Of a DNA stretch of 64,000 bases, positions 47,158 through 60,007 are shown piece by piece; positions within the stretch are counted from its first letter, which is position 1, and the number at the start of each line of letters is the position of its first letter. Location of the stretch: assembly GCA_002914845.1 (NCBI GenBank), contig JXTC01000004.1, forward strand, positions 2,566,908 through 2,630,907. Direction: 5' to 3'. The stretch is from Trema orientale (taxonomy: Eukaryota > Streptophyta > Magnoliopsida > Rosales > Cannabaceae). Position numbers and translations under genes: made by a program. The notes under the pieces are model-generated. The model did not search any database and had not been told where the DNA came from. It saw only the letters and a program-made list of their open reading frames with translations.

Positions 47158-50100
47158 TAATCGTCAATATTATTTTTGTTTCTATTAGATGAAAGGTGTT
47201 GATGTCTGACCTTAACTATATATTTAGCTCCTTGGTTTCTTAATGACATTTGGCAGGTATAGTCTATGTAGTATGTATCATAAAAACTCATATATTTTGA
47301 ATTGAATAAATGTTCAAAAAAAAAAAAAAGAAAGAAAAAAAACCTGCAAATTTTTATTTTGTAAAGTTGCACATACTATTAGCAAACTCGAATCCAACTA
47401 TACACTTTCAATTTATACTACCATTGTTTGACACTAATTGTTTTCCTTTTCTTTTTTGTTTGTTTGTTACGAGGCTAAAGAGTTAGAGGGTGACGTATCC
47501 TCACAACTTCTAAGTGGTGGATTTATCCGTGTTGATTAATTGATTTTTTCTGAAGTGAATCGCCCATAAATCTCTCGCCACCGTGGCGGCAATAACTAAA
47601 ACCCAAGAGATTTTTTTATTGAGGGAACGAGTGTCTTACTATCCCGCTTATTAGTACGATGGTAACTATCTCTATATTTTATTATTTACAGACAACCACC
47701 GGAAAATCAGTTAGAAAAGCATCCCTCTAATACTAATATCCAGGCATGTATAGTGTATAGTAACATACAACACTAATAATAATAATCCCATGAAAACAAA
47801 AGGGTATAATTCCCAGAATCTGACTTCGAATCAAAATATCAAGGAAAAAGAAGATGACGTTGTTGTTACATTGGGTCCTTTGGAGTTTGGAGGTAAAAAC
47901 TTAGCTGACAAAAGAACACCCTGTTCGGCCTGATTGGCCTTTCTTTGACGTAATAACAAAATCTGGACAAAGGCCCGCCCCCATGAAATGCGGTCAAGCC
48001 CATGCCACGACAATCCGAAGTTCCCTATTTTCGAATATAGATAGTAGATATAGCTTGTTCATCTTCTTCATCCACCTCTTACACGACAAAATCAACTTGG
48101 AATCCAATGCAGATGAAAGAGTGGGGCCAAGGCCCACATGGCCTACTTTTATTATTTTGTATAAATCAAGTGGACCCACTTTTACACATATAAAACAATC
48201 GGAAAAATACAACTCGTTGATGCTTATTTTGTCTTTTTAACATCGACGCATTTGTTTTTCAGTTTCTAATATCATCCACAAGTAGACGATTTGCCTAAAC
48301 GTCAACAATACTAAATATCGCTCGTGATGAGATTAAAAATATGATAAATATCACCGAGTAAATTAAATAATTTATTTTTACATGCTAAAATAATGACAAT
48401 AATTAATTATGAGACATACAATTCGTTCTATATATATAGATATGAACATAGAATTGTACTGTGGCAACGTCGAGGTCGACGGCCCACATCACGTTGTTGG
48501 AAAATTAAAGAGTACCACTTTCCAGTCCCCACTATTTGCTTCTGCTTGACAGTGATTGACCACTAAATGGCACGTTAAAATGTCCACATGATTGTCTGTG
48601 GGTCTTACCCCCCCTTTTTTCAAAAAAAAAAAAAAAAAGAAAATTACGCCCAAATTCAATTTCAATAAACATTATAGTAAATAAATAATCGGTAGAACAG
48701 TCGTGCATGAGACAGAGGCTGCAGCTATATATATATATAGTACGCAATCGTCATAGGTAGATTTATATAACAAACCTTATAATTCATCAGCAGATATATG
48801 ATCCGATTATTCTGAAGGTACTAGCCAAAAAATCAATACACGCACGACTAGGATTGATAATACAATGTTCATTGCTCGGATTTTAGCTTTAGATAATAAA
48901 ACAAAAAAGCCCCCCCCAAAAAAAAAAAAGAAATTAATTAAGAAAGAAACAAACAAAAGAATTGACTATTTAACACAAGTTCATGGTGGTTCTTTTTTCT
49001 TCTTTTTTTTTTTCTGAGGGAACATGGTTGTTCTTAAATTAGTGTCCCATACATAGAGTTTATTATTGGTTTCACAGGTCAACCGCTTACTAATTCAGAT
49101 ATTGCAAAATAATAGAAGTCATCAATCAATCATGATATGAGCTGTTTATCATATACAAATCAAGCTTTGGCTTTATCTCATACTTTCTTTAATTTGTAGC
49201 ATTATTCTATAATCCACTTGCTGACTTAGTTACATGATTAGTAAATTAATTAATACTCAATTTCCAACCTCCAAATACTTACGCGTAATAAAAAGGAGAG
49301 GAAAAGAGTAATTATCAATGTTCAAAGAGGATCGAGTAGTGACTTAAATAAGACTTCGCTACGCATACATAGTTGGATTTTTTTTGTTCTTTCTTTATAG
49401 GCTAGCTAGGAGTATATATGCACATTTAACTAGAAGAAATAAAGAATTAAGACTTCTTCCTCTAATTTCTCGACCATACTAATTAATAGTATTTATATTA
49501 TATATTTGGAAAAACAATTACCATCTCTTATCTTCTGAATGCATGCATGAAGAACCGAATTAAAGAGATAGTTTTGGGAAAGCATGCATGCATGCGCTTT
49601 GTTTATTGTCAACTTTTTTGCTTTTACAAGCAAAAGAAGAAACTGCATGAGTAGTGTAGTGGACTAACTTTCAATCTTTTTATCTAAATTAACATATAAA
49701 GCCACATCTATCATATTTTCACTGTATGATTTTCAGAACACTAGCTAAACTAACTCAGTCAAAACCTTCAAGTAATTCTCAAAGTAGCCAATTGATTGGT
49801 AAAATCAATAATCAAACTAAAGAGCTATCTAGTTAGTTATAAATAAATAGTACTAGCAGGCAATATTAGATAAGTTTAACAAATCAGTTTTTGATTGATG
49901 TTTATATGACGTGTCAATGCAAGAGATGGAAATATATAATTATATATTAAATATATAGGAGAGTAGTGGTCAATATAATGACAATCCAAGTATCCAACCG
50001 TTCTTTCTATCGGGAAAAAAAAAAAAAGAAAAAAAAGTATCCAACCGTTCTGCTAAGCTGGAAAAGTTGTAGCTAGCGAGTGGGTAGTGAGTATATATCG

Positions 50101-50356
50101 CTGACAAATAGAAGGTTATTAAGAAGCGTGTGGTGTGGACTGAGGAGAAGGCCCACGCCACGCAGGCATTGATTGATTCTATCACGGCGCGCCTATGATG
50201 CCGCACATGTTTACTATACGCGCACACACGCCCCCAAATTAAGCTACACCCCACGTTGGCGGGATTAAGCGTTGAATTTCCTCGCCACCTCCCTCGTCTT
50301 GCATGCTTCATCCTGTGAGGACCCTTTTTTTTTTAATATAATTAAATTGAGACGTG
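47158..50356. other. intergenic desert, part 1
   Basis: No gene is supported. It holds poly-A/T runs, TA runs (48427, 48727) and GCATGCATGCATGC at 49581. A GC-richer patch at about 50100-50310 includes TTGGCGGG (50256-50263). The frame at 49970-50311 over that patch has no recognisable domain. Confidence 0.5.
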
Positions 50357-50782
50357 GACACTTGTACTTAAGTTTTCAAAAATAATACTAAAAATATGAT
50401 ATTTTCAAAATAATTATTTTTCTATATGATATTTATTGGCATTTTTCTAGATACTTTGATAATTGGAAACCGAAAAACTAATTTAATTACAGGAAGTTAG
50501 AAACCAATTTATAGTAGTAAATCAAATTAGTTTCAACTAATATTTTTCTCTAGTTTCTAATAATTTTTATAATTTTTTGGTTTTCAGTAATCAAATTAAT
50601 TTCTTTAAGATCTGGTTATTGGTTACTTAAGAAATAAAATTGGTTTCCTATAACTAAATTAGTTTATCGGTTTCCAGTAACCAAAATATTTAGACAAGTA
50701 CTGTTAAATATCTTATAAAAAATTAATATTTTAATTAAGTCGTATTATTGGTATTATTTTTTGAAAAATCATACGGAGTGTC
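50357..50782. mobile_element. diverged long-hairpin element, about 426 bp
   Basis: The left arm (GACACT, TTTTCAAAAATAATAC, GGAAACCGAAAAACTAATTT) pairs with the complement of the right arm (AAATTAGTTTATCGGTTTCC, GTATTATTTTTTGAAAA, AGTGTC). Words such as GGTTACTGGTTTCC link it in style to the element at 831-1690. No target duplication is seen. Confidence 0.65.
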
Positions 50783-53700
50783 ATTCTTCTGTTAAAATTG
50801 GTGCAATATCATATACAACTTGTAATGTAGTCGACTTTGTGTATTATAATTACTAAAGTCTTATACCATGGCATGGTAAGACATTTTTGGTTTTGTCCCA
50901 AACTAGGTTTTTTTAACTTCTCAAATTAATAGTTCAATTATGTGTTAATTACTTTGGAAATCCAGTGTAATATTATCTAAAATGTATAATGTATCTTTGT
51001 GCAGTGTAATTACTAAATCTCACGGTATGGCATAGACATTTTTGGTATTGTAATATTCTTTTATAGTTTACTCCTTTTGGTCTCGTAAAAGTTAGGTTTC
51101 TATAAATAAATGTATAGTTCGATTATGTGATAATCACTTTTCAAATGGTCACAAATTGAATGAAGCAATTTAAAAAGATAAATCTTTCTTAGAATCATAG
51201 GTTAGAGTTAACATACTTAAATATGTGTTTGATTAAACACTAATAATAAGGATGATCATTGTAGTAGTTATAAGTATAGTATTTCTCTATATGGTTGAAC
51301 GAAGTGTAGTCCTTTTCACTTCATTTTGTTGACCCTTTTTCCTTTTTCTTTTCGTGTTCTTTTTCATTTTTATTTCAACTTTTCTCCAAAAATGGAGCAT
51401 GATTATGGGTTGGTGGTATAGTGTTGGACTTCACAGTCCTCTGCCAAAACTAACAAAAGTTGTTGGGGGTTGAAGTCCCTATAGAAGTTTCGTCTGGCTG
51501 CTTGGCTAGCTTCAATGGTGGCCTATTGCTTGTCTCTCAAACAAGCTAGCGTATATAAAGTACTAGTTTAGGAATGTAAAGAGAAACTAGAGAAAGTACC
51601 CAAGTAGATATAGATAAAGCAATATAATGCTTCCTAGAGTTGCCACGTGGCCCAAGGTGGAGGAAACCCGATAAATGCCCTCTACAGTCACCATTCGTCA
51701 TCCAAATTTTGGGCGGTGAAGAGAAGAAGATTCGAAACACAGAGCGGTGGTTGGTGATATTAGTAATTGGTTTGGAGCTTAGGAGAAAAGGACAAAGGGT
51801 TATATCTCCCACCAGAGTACTTACTACGTACTTAGCTCTAAAATGGGCCACAACAATTATGTCCAACGACTTATGGCCTTTCGCACAAGGGGCACATGGT
51901 CCTAATAGGTTTGCACTATACCCTATTTCTCCAAAGCTCCATCTTTTGTCAGCATATGTATTCATATATTTCGAGTTATATGGGCTCTTTGTTTTTTCTT
52001 TTTTTTTTCCCTTATGTTTTTTTGAAGAGGGACCACTTAATTTGATCTAAAAATTTGTTTGGCTGAGGCATATCGATCGTCCTATATGCTATGTGAGCCT
52101 ATGGATTCCTTATTAGCTAGCTAGGATTAGTACGTTTAATTGCCCAAGTAGGGATGGTAAATTAAGGTTAGTCCCCTCTGAAAAACGAAAAGCTTAATTT
52201 GTATGTGCTAATTTGGATGAAGAGTTAAATTTGAAAGAGATGATTCTTATTGCAATATCTTGATCAGAAAACCTTTGATTCGACAGGCCACCAACAATTA
52301 TTAAAGCTGAAATTCCTTATGGAGCTGGCCATACATATATATATATAGAGATATATATATTTTCTTTCTTTCCATCATTAACTTGGACCTTAAATTCTTT
52401 TTAATTTGATTTCTTATTACCTACTGAGCTTATCGATTAGTATACTGAAATCTAGGCTAGTCAACTTATGTTAATTTCAATATCCCACTATAACAAGAAT
52501 ATATATCAGACAGATTTAGATAATAATGATCACATATGACCTCATTATCTTATCTAATATNGGGGAACTATGTGCGCAAACGACATGTGTCAAAATCTTA
52601 GAGGCAGCCAACTAGGCTTTTGATCAAGTTAAGAATCACAAAGAGCTCGCTTTAATTCAAAAAAGAGAGAAAAAGAGAAAGAGATGAAAAGGAGTGAGAG
52701 CATGTTAATCTCAAGGAACATAGTAGTAATATAGCACCAATATACATGATCATGTACTAAAAAGAAAAAAGAAAAAAGAAATGAAGTAAAAGAGACGATC
52801 GAGAGGGCCAACTTAAGCCGCAAAAGTCCCTCGCTTTAGAGAGAGAGAGATGAGATGAGAAATTGTCCCCATTGATCAGGCCTGACTTTGGGAAGAGAAA
52901 AGGGAATGCTTTTAGTGAAATGAAATAAAGGACCATTTGAGCACTATCACTGAAAACATGTCTTGGACAGGAAAGGAATCCCCTCTTTTTGAAAGCTATA
53001 GCTCTCTATCTAATTCTTGGCCACATAAATTTTATATTATATACTTATTTCTTATCATCATCATCAATATTTCAACCCCTATAGTCTTATATGGTTACTC
53101 TCTCTTACTTGTACACTGCATTGAGATTCCTTCTTTTCGCTTTTTCACTTTCTTTATTATTCACTCTTTCTTTCTTTTCCATTTCTTTTAGAAAGTCTTA
53201 AAATTACATCTTTCTACTGTTTAGCATCTTGAAAAAACAACAAAAACCAAAAGTTCTTTTACTTCTTTTCAATATTTGTAACCATGTTTTCTAACGTATT
53301 TGCAAGTTCCTTTTTCATAGCCTTAAATATCTATGCATATATAAAGCTATATAATTTTCTAATGCATGTTTATTTATAATTCACTGCCTTGGATCCTCTG
53401 CCATAAAATGGTTTTGACCTAAATATCATTATCATCAATCACCTGTCGGTATTAATGTAGTTCTGTCAGTAATATTCCCAGAATCACTACTCCCTCAGCT
53501 TTGTCTATTAGCAAGTTTTTTAAATTAAAAATTATTGACTTTGTTTTAAGGGGAAAAAAATTGACTTTACATATGTTATTTATTTATTTATTTTTTTATG
53601 AAAGTAATAGGGATGACTACTTGACCTCATGGATATGCGATTTTCATTTTTTTTTTAAAGTAATAGGGATGACTACTTGACCTCGTGGATGTAGTCTCCG

Positions 53701-54047
53701 AATAGGCGCTTCTATCGGTTTCGCCAATCGCCACCACGTGGTGCATATGTTACATTTTTAGGATAACATATATACAGTTTTTTTTTGGTTGGAAGGTTAA
53801 GTAATAATTCATTTACTAGCGCGTGACTGCACTTTTTAATCATTGGCATAATTCGTATGAGTTAATTTAAATAAAAAGAATTCCTTTCCCATTTCAAAAG
53901 CCTCCTCCATCCTAGAGAGAGGCGGGATTCATAAATCCCACAAAACTCACTTTGTTTAATTTCTCTTTTTTTTTATCTGAGTTTAATTTCATACTACATA
54001 GTACCCATTACTTTTTCCAAATAATATTATAATTAGATTACTGTCTT
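50783..54047. other. intergenic desert, part 2
   Basis: No gene is supported. A tRNA-like stretch at about 51407-51490 (GGTGGTATAGTGTTGG, then GGGGGTTGAAGTCCC) may be a SINE remnant. Two long overlapping frames on opposite strands at 51546-52050 have no family motif. One undetermined base lies at 52561. AGTAATAGGGATGACTACTT is repeated at about 53605 and 53662. Confidence 0.45.
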
Positions 54048-54064
54048 AATTAATTAGTGGGAGA

Positions 54065-54230
54065 TTTTCAATGGGTGGTCGAAGTAATAAGATGCTCTTT
54101 TTTAAGGCCTTCTCTCATTTAGAGAGGGTAAAGTAAAGGATTCGAGTTCCCCACGTAGCTTAACCGAATAGGGATGACTCTAGAAAGTGACTCACCATTG
54201 AGATCTCATCCGCTTTTTTTGTTTAAAAAA
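54065..54230 (+). mobile_element. SINE (166 bp) with 17-bp target duplication
   Basis: AATTAATTAGTGGGAGA (54048-54064) and AATTAATTAGTAGGAGA (54231-54247) flank the body, 17 bp with one mismatch. The body has an A-box-like TGGTCGAAGTAAT near its start and a B-box-like GGATTCGAGTTCC (54138-54150), and it ends in a T/A-rich tail. It is related to the fragment at 57476-57550. Confidence 0.75.
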
Positions 54231-54247
54231 AATTAATTAGTAGGAGA

Positions 54248-56867
54248 GACTATATATACAGTATGGTGATATAACAAGCTTTAGCAATTTCAATCACCTT
54301 GATTTTATAGCTAGGTTCATACAATTGATGTGTATATCCACATATATGCATTAGGTGGAAACAAAGCAGGGCAAAAAGCACTAGGGATTAATGCGTTTAA
54401 AAAAAAAAAACAAAAAAGATGGATTAAAGTAACTCTATAAGCCTACCTTATTATAATAAAGTGATACTTGATATCTTTGCTTTAAATGATAGAAGTAAAG
54501 TAATGGATTAAAGTAACTCTATAAACCTAATTAGGAGAGAGGCCGAGGCACTATCTGTAATGTGAGATGTCACTGTCGCCCCAGTTGTTTTTCATTTAAT
54601 GATAGAAGGTGAAAAAAAAAAATCAGTTATAGTTTTCTGTGCCCAACCTTTACCAAAGATCCATGTGACCTTGTCTATTCCTCTTTTAAGGTCTTAGTTT
54701 TGGGGAATCTTTGCTTTAAATGTTTTCCATTTTGGCTGAAAGTGTCACGATTTTAGGTACTCTTTAATTTGAATCAAACATCAAAACATTCATTAAAGTT
54801 TGCATTAGTTTTCCTTTTCTTTATTTTTTCCCCCCCTTTGATCATAGTCTATTACCTGAGGATTAATTAAAGTGCACTTGATATCTTTCTTTAATGGTAC
54901 AGTTGGCCATTTCTTCCCGGCCCCCACCTTGATCTCTCTCTTTCTTTAATTCTCTCTCTCTCTGATCACTAGGAAAACATTATAAATTTTCTTCTTTCCA
55001 TAATTGTACTATAGATTCCAAAATTCCCGTTTTCCATAATGGTACTGGGAATGCTGGTGTCTTCACTGAAATGAAAGGGCTAATTTGTCGTGCAGGTATA
55101 ATAAATACATGCATGCAACGATATATATATATATATGTAAGACAATAAATTTACATTTAATTTTTTTCCACAAAAGAAAATTAATGTATCCTAATACGTC
55201 TAGTGTACATTAAATTCACTCAACATTCAGATCACGTACATATATATAAGTACATAGAATTATCAGAGATAAGTACTTAATTAACCATGCACGTTTGCTA
55301 ATTATAAAGTATGCCAAGAAAGAAAAATATCATACCAAATTATCACTTTGGAGATTGCATCCCATTTCTTCTAATTATTTGGTATAACCTCATATGAGCA
55401 ATAAGATTATTAACATTCAGGAATGTTACTACCCACTGACTTACAAAACATTAATTACTCGATCGACGAATAATAATTTATTTACTCTATATATTACACG
55501 AGATTTGTAATCATGATCGACATATATAATTCTATATCGTTGTAGTGAATTGTGATGATGTCCTTTATGCACCTGAAATGAAGAATCCCTTGAATTAGAA
55601 AAAAAAAAAAAATTAAAAAAAGGAGCTCCAATAGTATCCTAAGAAGGATCTGATCAAAAGGACGGTCACTTTGATTTCAGTGGAATGGTATGCAAGGGAT
55701 CATTTAATTTTCTAAAGACCGATAGATATGATGCCCTTCTTTTTACCTATTATGGGCCATCATAACATGCAGATCATGAAACTGTGTCGTAAGCAGGTGG
55801 CCTTCTTCTAATTTTGACCCACATTTTTCACATCTCACCAAAAAGATCTACTAACACTGTATTGTACGACATATTTCAAGTAAAACTAAAAGCTTACGTA
55901 CAGTTCTGATCATATATGATCATAATTATCATCTGGATCTAACTACATGCAGGATTCTTCATTATTTATTTATTTATTGAGCGCGTACTGGTAAATGGTC
56001 TGAATTCATTGTTAATCATGAGCTATCAATTTCGTTGTTCTATTTATTAGCCTAGCTACAAGAATGAAGAAAGTTATGAATTAGGTTAATAATTGCCTCC
56101 TGATTATCACACCTTTCACTTAATTAATTTCTTGAAACATGCATTCGTCATAAAATGTGAACTTTATTCGATTTAGATCTATAATAGTTGTCATGGAAAA
56201 TCAAACATATTTTTGTTGTGGACTCTTTAAAGGTGGGGCAAAAGAAAATTTTCGGGTGTAAAGGTTTGGAGTTTGGAGTTTTTTGAACTACTTTTAAGGA
56301 AAAAAAGTATATAGTATAAAGTTTCTTTGAACTTGGCAAGTGGACTAGCAATAAATGAATAATAACTTTGAGACTCATGCATATTTCTTTGGACTTAATT
56401 ATTTCTTTCAAAGGATAAACTATTGGGGACTTTGCTTTCATGAAGTTGCTTTTATTTGAATTCCAAAAGAAAATTCAGGTAAAAGACAACAATCTATCAA
56501 TCACTAGTACGGAAATATATCCTTCATACTTAACGTTATACAATTTTCTTTGTTTTCCTTCAAAATCAATTAAAGATACCCATTGACCTAAATTCTCTAG
56601 CAACGTATGAAAAACAAAATGGACATTTCATTAATAATCACATGGAAAACAAAACAACAATGAAAAAGAAAAAAAATATAAAAGAAAAGCAGCCAAGAAA
56701 GAGGTATATACTCGTAATTACAAGGTAATTCAGACAAAACAAAAGAAAAATTAATGAAAATTGAATACTAGACATCATGATTCTTCTTTCTAGGTAGATT
56801 TATAAATTGAATAATTAGTGGTGGTTTCTTATAAGGTGGTGCTTATAAATTGCTGGACGTATAAAAA

Positions 56868-56870
<3 letters not shown>
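54248..56870. other. intergenic desert, part 3
   Basis: No gene is supported. GATGGATTAAAGTAACTCTA recurs at about 54419 and, in near-identical form, at about 54504. CTTGATATCTTTGCTTTAAA and related words recur near 54466, 54705 and 54873. The rest is AT-rich with short TA runs. Confidence 0.45.

Positions 56871-56920
<50 letters not shown>
56871..56920. repeat. (AG)n microsatellite, about 25 units
   Basis: Perfect AG dinucleotides over about 49 bases. It is the longest dinucleotide array in the window. Confidence 0.95.
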
Positions 56921-56922
<2 letters not shown>

Positions 56923-59392
56923 TAAATATTAACCAGTTGTTTATTGTCATATAAATCGAGTTAGGAGAATTAATTTAAGGTAATTCACAAAGCTTGGAAG
57001 AACTCTTAAAAAATGCTTAGCATACTATTTGATTCTTATATGATGTTGATATAATTTAAAAAACGTAAACTACTAATAAATGTACTCTAGATTAATTTCC
57101 TCCCAATTTTTAAATTACATATTATTACTCGAAATAATGACACATCAGACGCCTGTGGTATATTTGATTAATAGAGGCCGTCTATTAGTAGAGGACGAGT
57201 CTTGCGTGAGACCCACCATTTAAGACCCAAATTAGTGACGACAACTTTCCTGATATGTTAGTGTGTCATTGTTCCTGCTATTACTAATACTGATAATTTT
57301 ACTTGCAATATGAAAATTGTACCTAAGTATATGTCAATCTGTTTCTTCTTTTAACTGGCTGGAATATATATATATTTATTTATTTTTATTTTCCTCTCTT
57401 TTGGGAGATAGCAATATTGTAAACTAGGACTACTGTATGTTGTACATCCCACTACGGAACGGAGTAACTATTTTAAGGGCGTGGTCCAAGTAATGTAAGC
57501 TACCATTTAGACGGAGCAACTGAATTCGACTCCCACGTGCAATGTTACATGTACAATTGACACGTGTACGTCACGTCAAGTAATCACCCTATAATGTTTG
57601 GCCGCAACATTTTTCATTATATTTAATTTCTAAACTTACCTAGCAGTTAAGTCGTTATGGCACTAAATTTAATGACCATGTGTGCAATGTCTCCCAATCG
57701 CTAACGACATCTACATATACATATACATATATATATAATGGAAAAACGTATATATGTTTGTGAATTGTCGTGTAATTTGTGATTAAATTGAAAAAAGTAC
57801 TAATTTTCCTCAACTATTGCATTCCAAATTAAAATATAAAATCCAATTTCAAGTTCAATTTTGACCGAAATACTAAATCTGGTGAAGATTTCTCGCAATA
57901 ATTTACCTTCTTACAGGTCAAGTGATAATTATTTTTTTGTCTTCTCATAATATCAATATCAGGATTCAAACAACCATACCAAAAGTGATTACAAAAATCA
58001 AAAGATTAAAAAAAAATAAAATTAGGATGCTGGTTTTGTACACCGAGTGGTTGTGAATCAGCAATTTAAATAGTTTATTAACACGAAGCTTATAAATTTC
58101 TAAAATGTCCACTCGCCGTAGTGCCAGGCAAAGGAGAATCCTCTCCAATATTCCCTATACACTATTATATTAGGCACATTATTTAAATAGATTTCAAAAA
58201 GATATGGAAATACAAACATTTAATCCCTGTACATGTCTGCATGTTTGATTAGGCTACTTGCAATTACGAAGGCAGTACTCTATTATTAATTGGAAGGTAT
58301 TTTGTCTTCCTTCTACTCTTTCTAAACTAATCTAAAACATTAAAAAGTACTCTAAAACCTTATTTTCTTTTTGAAAGAAAAGTATTTAGAATCATTATCT
58401 TATTGGAAAAACTCATTTTGAAATATATATATATATTGTGGCGATTAGGCTATCACGAAACTTATGGTTGCAGAAAAATGGTAAAAAAAAGGTAAGAGTA
58501 TGTATACTAATTATAAATTTCTATAAAATTTGTCAAGATGTACTTACTGGTTATCCAATTTGAAGTTTTAACCTATTCTTTTTTTATGAAAGTAAAAAGA
58601 AGAAGAAGTTCATATTCTAATTGGTTGTACTTTTCTCTTGCTTCTCTAGAATTCAATGACAATTTTTTTAAAAAAATTAAAGAAAAAATGAAACAGAAGG
58701 ATGAAAGAAAGAAGTGCTATAGCAAAATATTGATCAAAGCTTCTTTTAGCAGATTCTTAGTAACTCCAACTTTGCTTAACTGATTGGTCAATTTAGTGGT
58801 CCATTTGGTAAGAATTGGACTCAAAAAGTGAAAAAGAAAAAAAAAAAAAAAAGAACGTAAATTTTTAGTTTAAATATCGCTGCCTTATCTCTACTGAAAT
58901 ACTAGGTGCTGGATTTCCTTTTCAACCAAAACAACATAAGCTAGTATTTGTGGCTTTTCTCTTTTCCTAAAAAGGCATGGCTTTTGAGTAGCCTGATTAA
59001 CACGCGTAATACTAAAAAGCAAACAATAATGATACCAACAACAACAATAATAATAATAATAATAATAACTCTATTACGATGATGATTTATTTATTTTTTT
59101 AGCGTAATAAGATGATTATAAGATATTTTGTTATTCATTTTGAGTATACAACAAATAAGTAAAAAATTGGAAAAACGAAGAAGGCGCAGAATAGAGTGGC
59201 ATACTTGGATGTTGTGGAATATTATACAGGGCAGAAAAGTAATTTAATCGGGTACAACACAATCATAACTACGCTTAAGACCGGTTCCCCACCCAAACGG
59301 AATTCAAAGCAGAAACGGCACACACACACACACGGTACCTTCCGCTGTGTTTGTTATTCACGCTCTCACCTCTCTCCTCTTCGTACGGCCCC

Positions 59393-59425
<33 letters not shown>

Positions 59426-59560
59426 TTATTTTATTTTATTTTTATTTTTCACCTTACTACCACACAAATCATTTTTAATTTATTTTACCCCTCCTCTCCC
59501 CTTCCATCAAAGTTCAAACGCAACACAATCATTTTCTCTCAAAGCTCCGAGTGGGGCCCA
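56921..59560. other. intergenic desert, part 4, and distal promoter of the CDK-inhibitor gene
   Basis: No gene is supported up to about 59100. It contains the SINE remnant at 57476-57550 and TA runs. Near the right end are an AATAAT run (about 59047-59070), a CA run (59320-59334) and a CT array (59395-59423). The last two belong to the upstream region of the gene at 60008. Confidence 0.45.
57476..57550 (+). mobile_element. SINE 5' fragment
   Basis: GGGCGTGGTCCAAGTAATGT (A-box region) and AATTCGACTCCCACG (B-box region) match the order and spacing of boxes in the SINE at 54065-54230. No tail or target duplication was found. Confidence 0.5.
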
Positions 59561-59573
59561 TCAGTTAACATCC

Positions 59574-59594
59574 GACGTGCACGTCTCCACGTGG
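59574..59594. promoter_or_regulatory. cluster of three ACGT cores upstream of the CDK-inhibitor gene
   Basis: GACGTGCACGTC (59574-59585) is a perfect 12-bp palindrome with two ACGT cores. It is followed at once by the G-box palindrome CCACGTGG (59587-59594). Such clusters are typical bZIP/ABRE or bHLH binding sites. They lie about 420 bases before the start codon; function is inferred. Confidence 0.5.
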
Positions 59595-59860
59595 CGCAAC
59601 TTGATTAGCAGAACGACCGGCGCAAAACCTCAACGGCCCGGTCCCCCGTCCCAGTCTTTGGCTTCCTCCCATCCCAAGCCCCACCCCCCCAAACAGACCC
59701 CAATTCCCAAACTCTTAGATTAGATCTGCATAACGGCGCCGTCAAATCTCCCGTTTGTAGATTCCCTCCGTCACTGTTAACGGGGTCCGGACTTGGACCA
59801 GTGGACCACCACGAAAGTTACACTCACTTCTTTCCTTAAAAGCTAAAACGATCTGAGCCG

Positions 59861-59870
59861 TCCAACGGCC
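59861..59870 (+). promoter_or_regulatory. MSA-type element (MYB3R site) upstream of the CDK-inhibitor gene
   Basis: TCCAACGGCC is a full match to the mitosis-specific activator consensus YCYAACGGYY. A near match, CTCAACGGCC, lies at 59629-59638. They are about 140 and 370 bases upstream of the ATG at 60008. MSA sites bind MYB3R factors that time G2/M genes. Confidence 0.5.
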
Positions 59871-59953
59871 TTGTCGTCGTCGTCATCATCACCGCCATAA
59901 TCGTTTCCACAAACGAACACATTGTCACATACACATAGATACACATACATCCA

Positions 59954-60001
59954 TACACACACACACAAACACAAACACACTCTCTCTCTCTCTCTCTCTC
60001 T
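59954..60001 (+). repeat. CA then CT microsatellite in the probable 5' UTR of the CDK-inhibitor gene
   Basis: A run of CA-type repeats passes into about 11 CT units, ending six bases before the ATG. CT-rich leaders are common in plant genes. Confidence 0.85.
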
Positions 60002-60007
60002 AAAAGT

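Noticed and set aside
51407-51490. Candidate tRNA gene
   Set aside because: It has A- and B-box-like words but I could not fold a cloverleaf or find an anticodon arm; a SINE remnant is more likely.
51546-52050. 139- and 136-codon frames overlapping on opposite strands
   Set aside because: Neither has a recognisable domain, splice structure or signal; mutual overlap on opposite strands suggests chance.
59196-59723. 175-codon plus-strand frame upstream of the CDK-inhibitor gene
   Set aside because: Much of it translates CA and CT microsatellites into Thr/His and Leu/Ser runs; it lies in the promoter or leader region.
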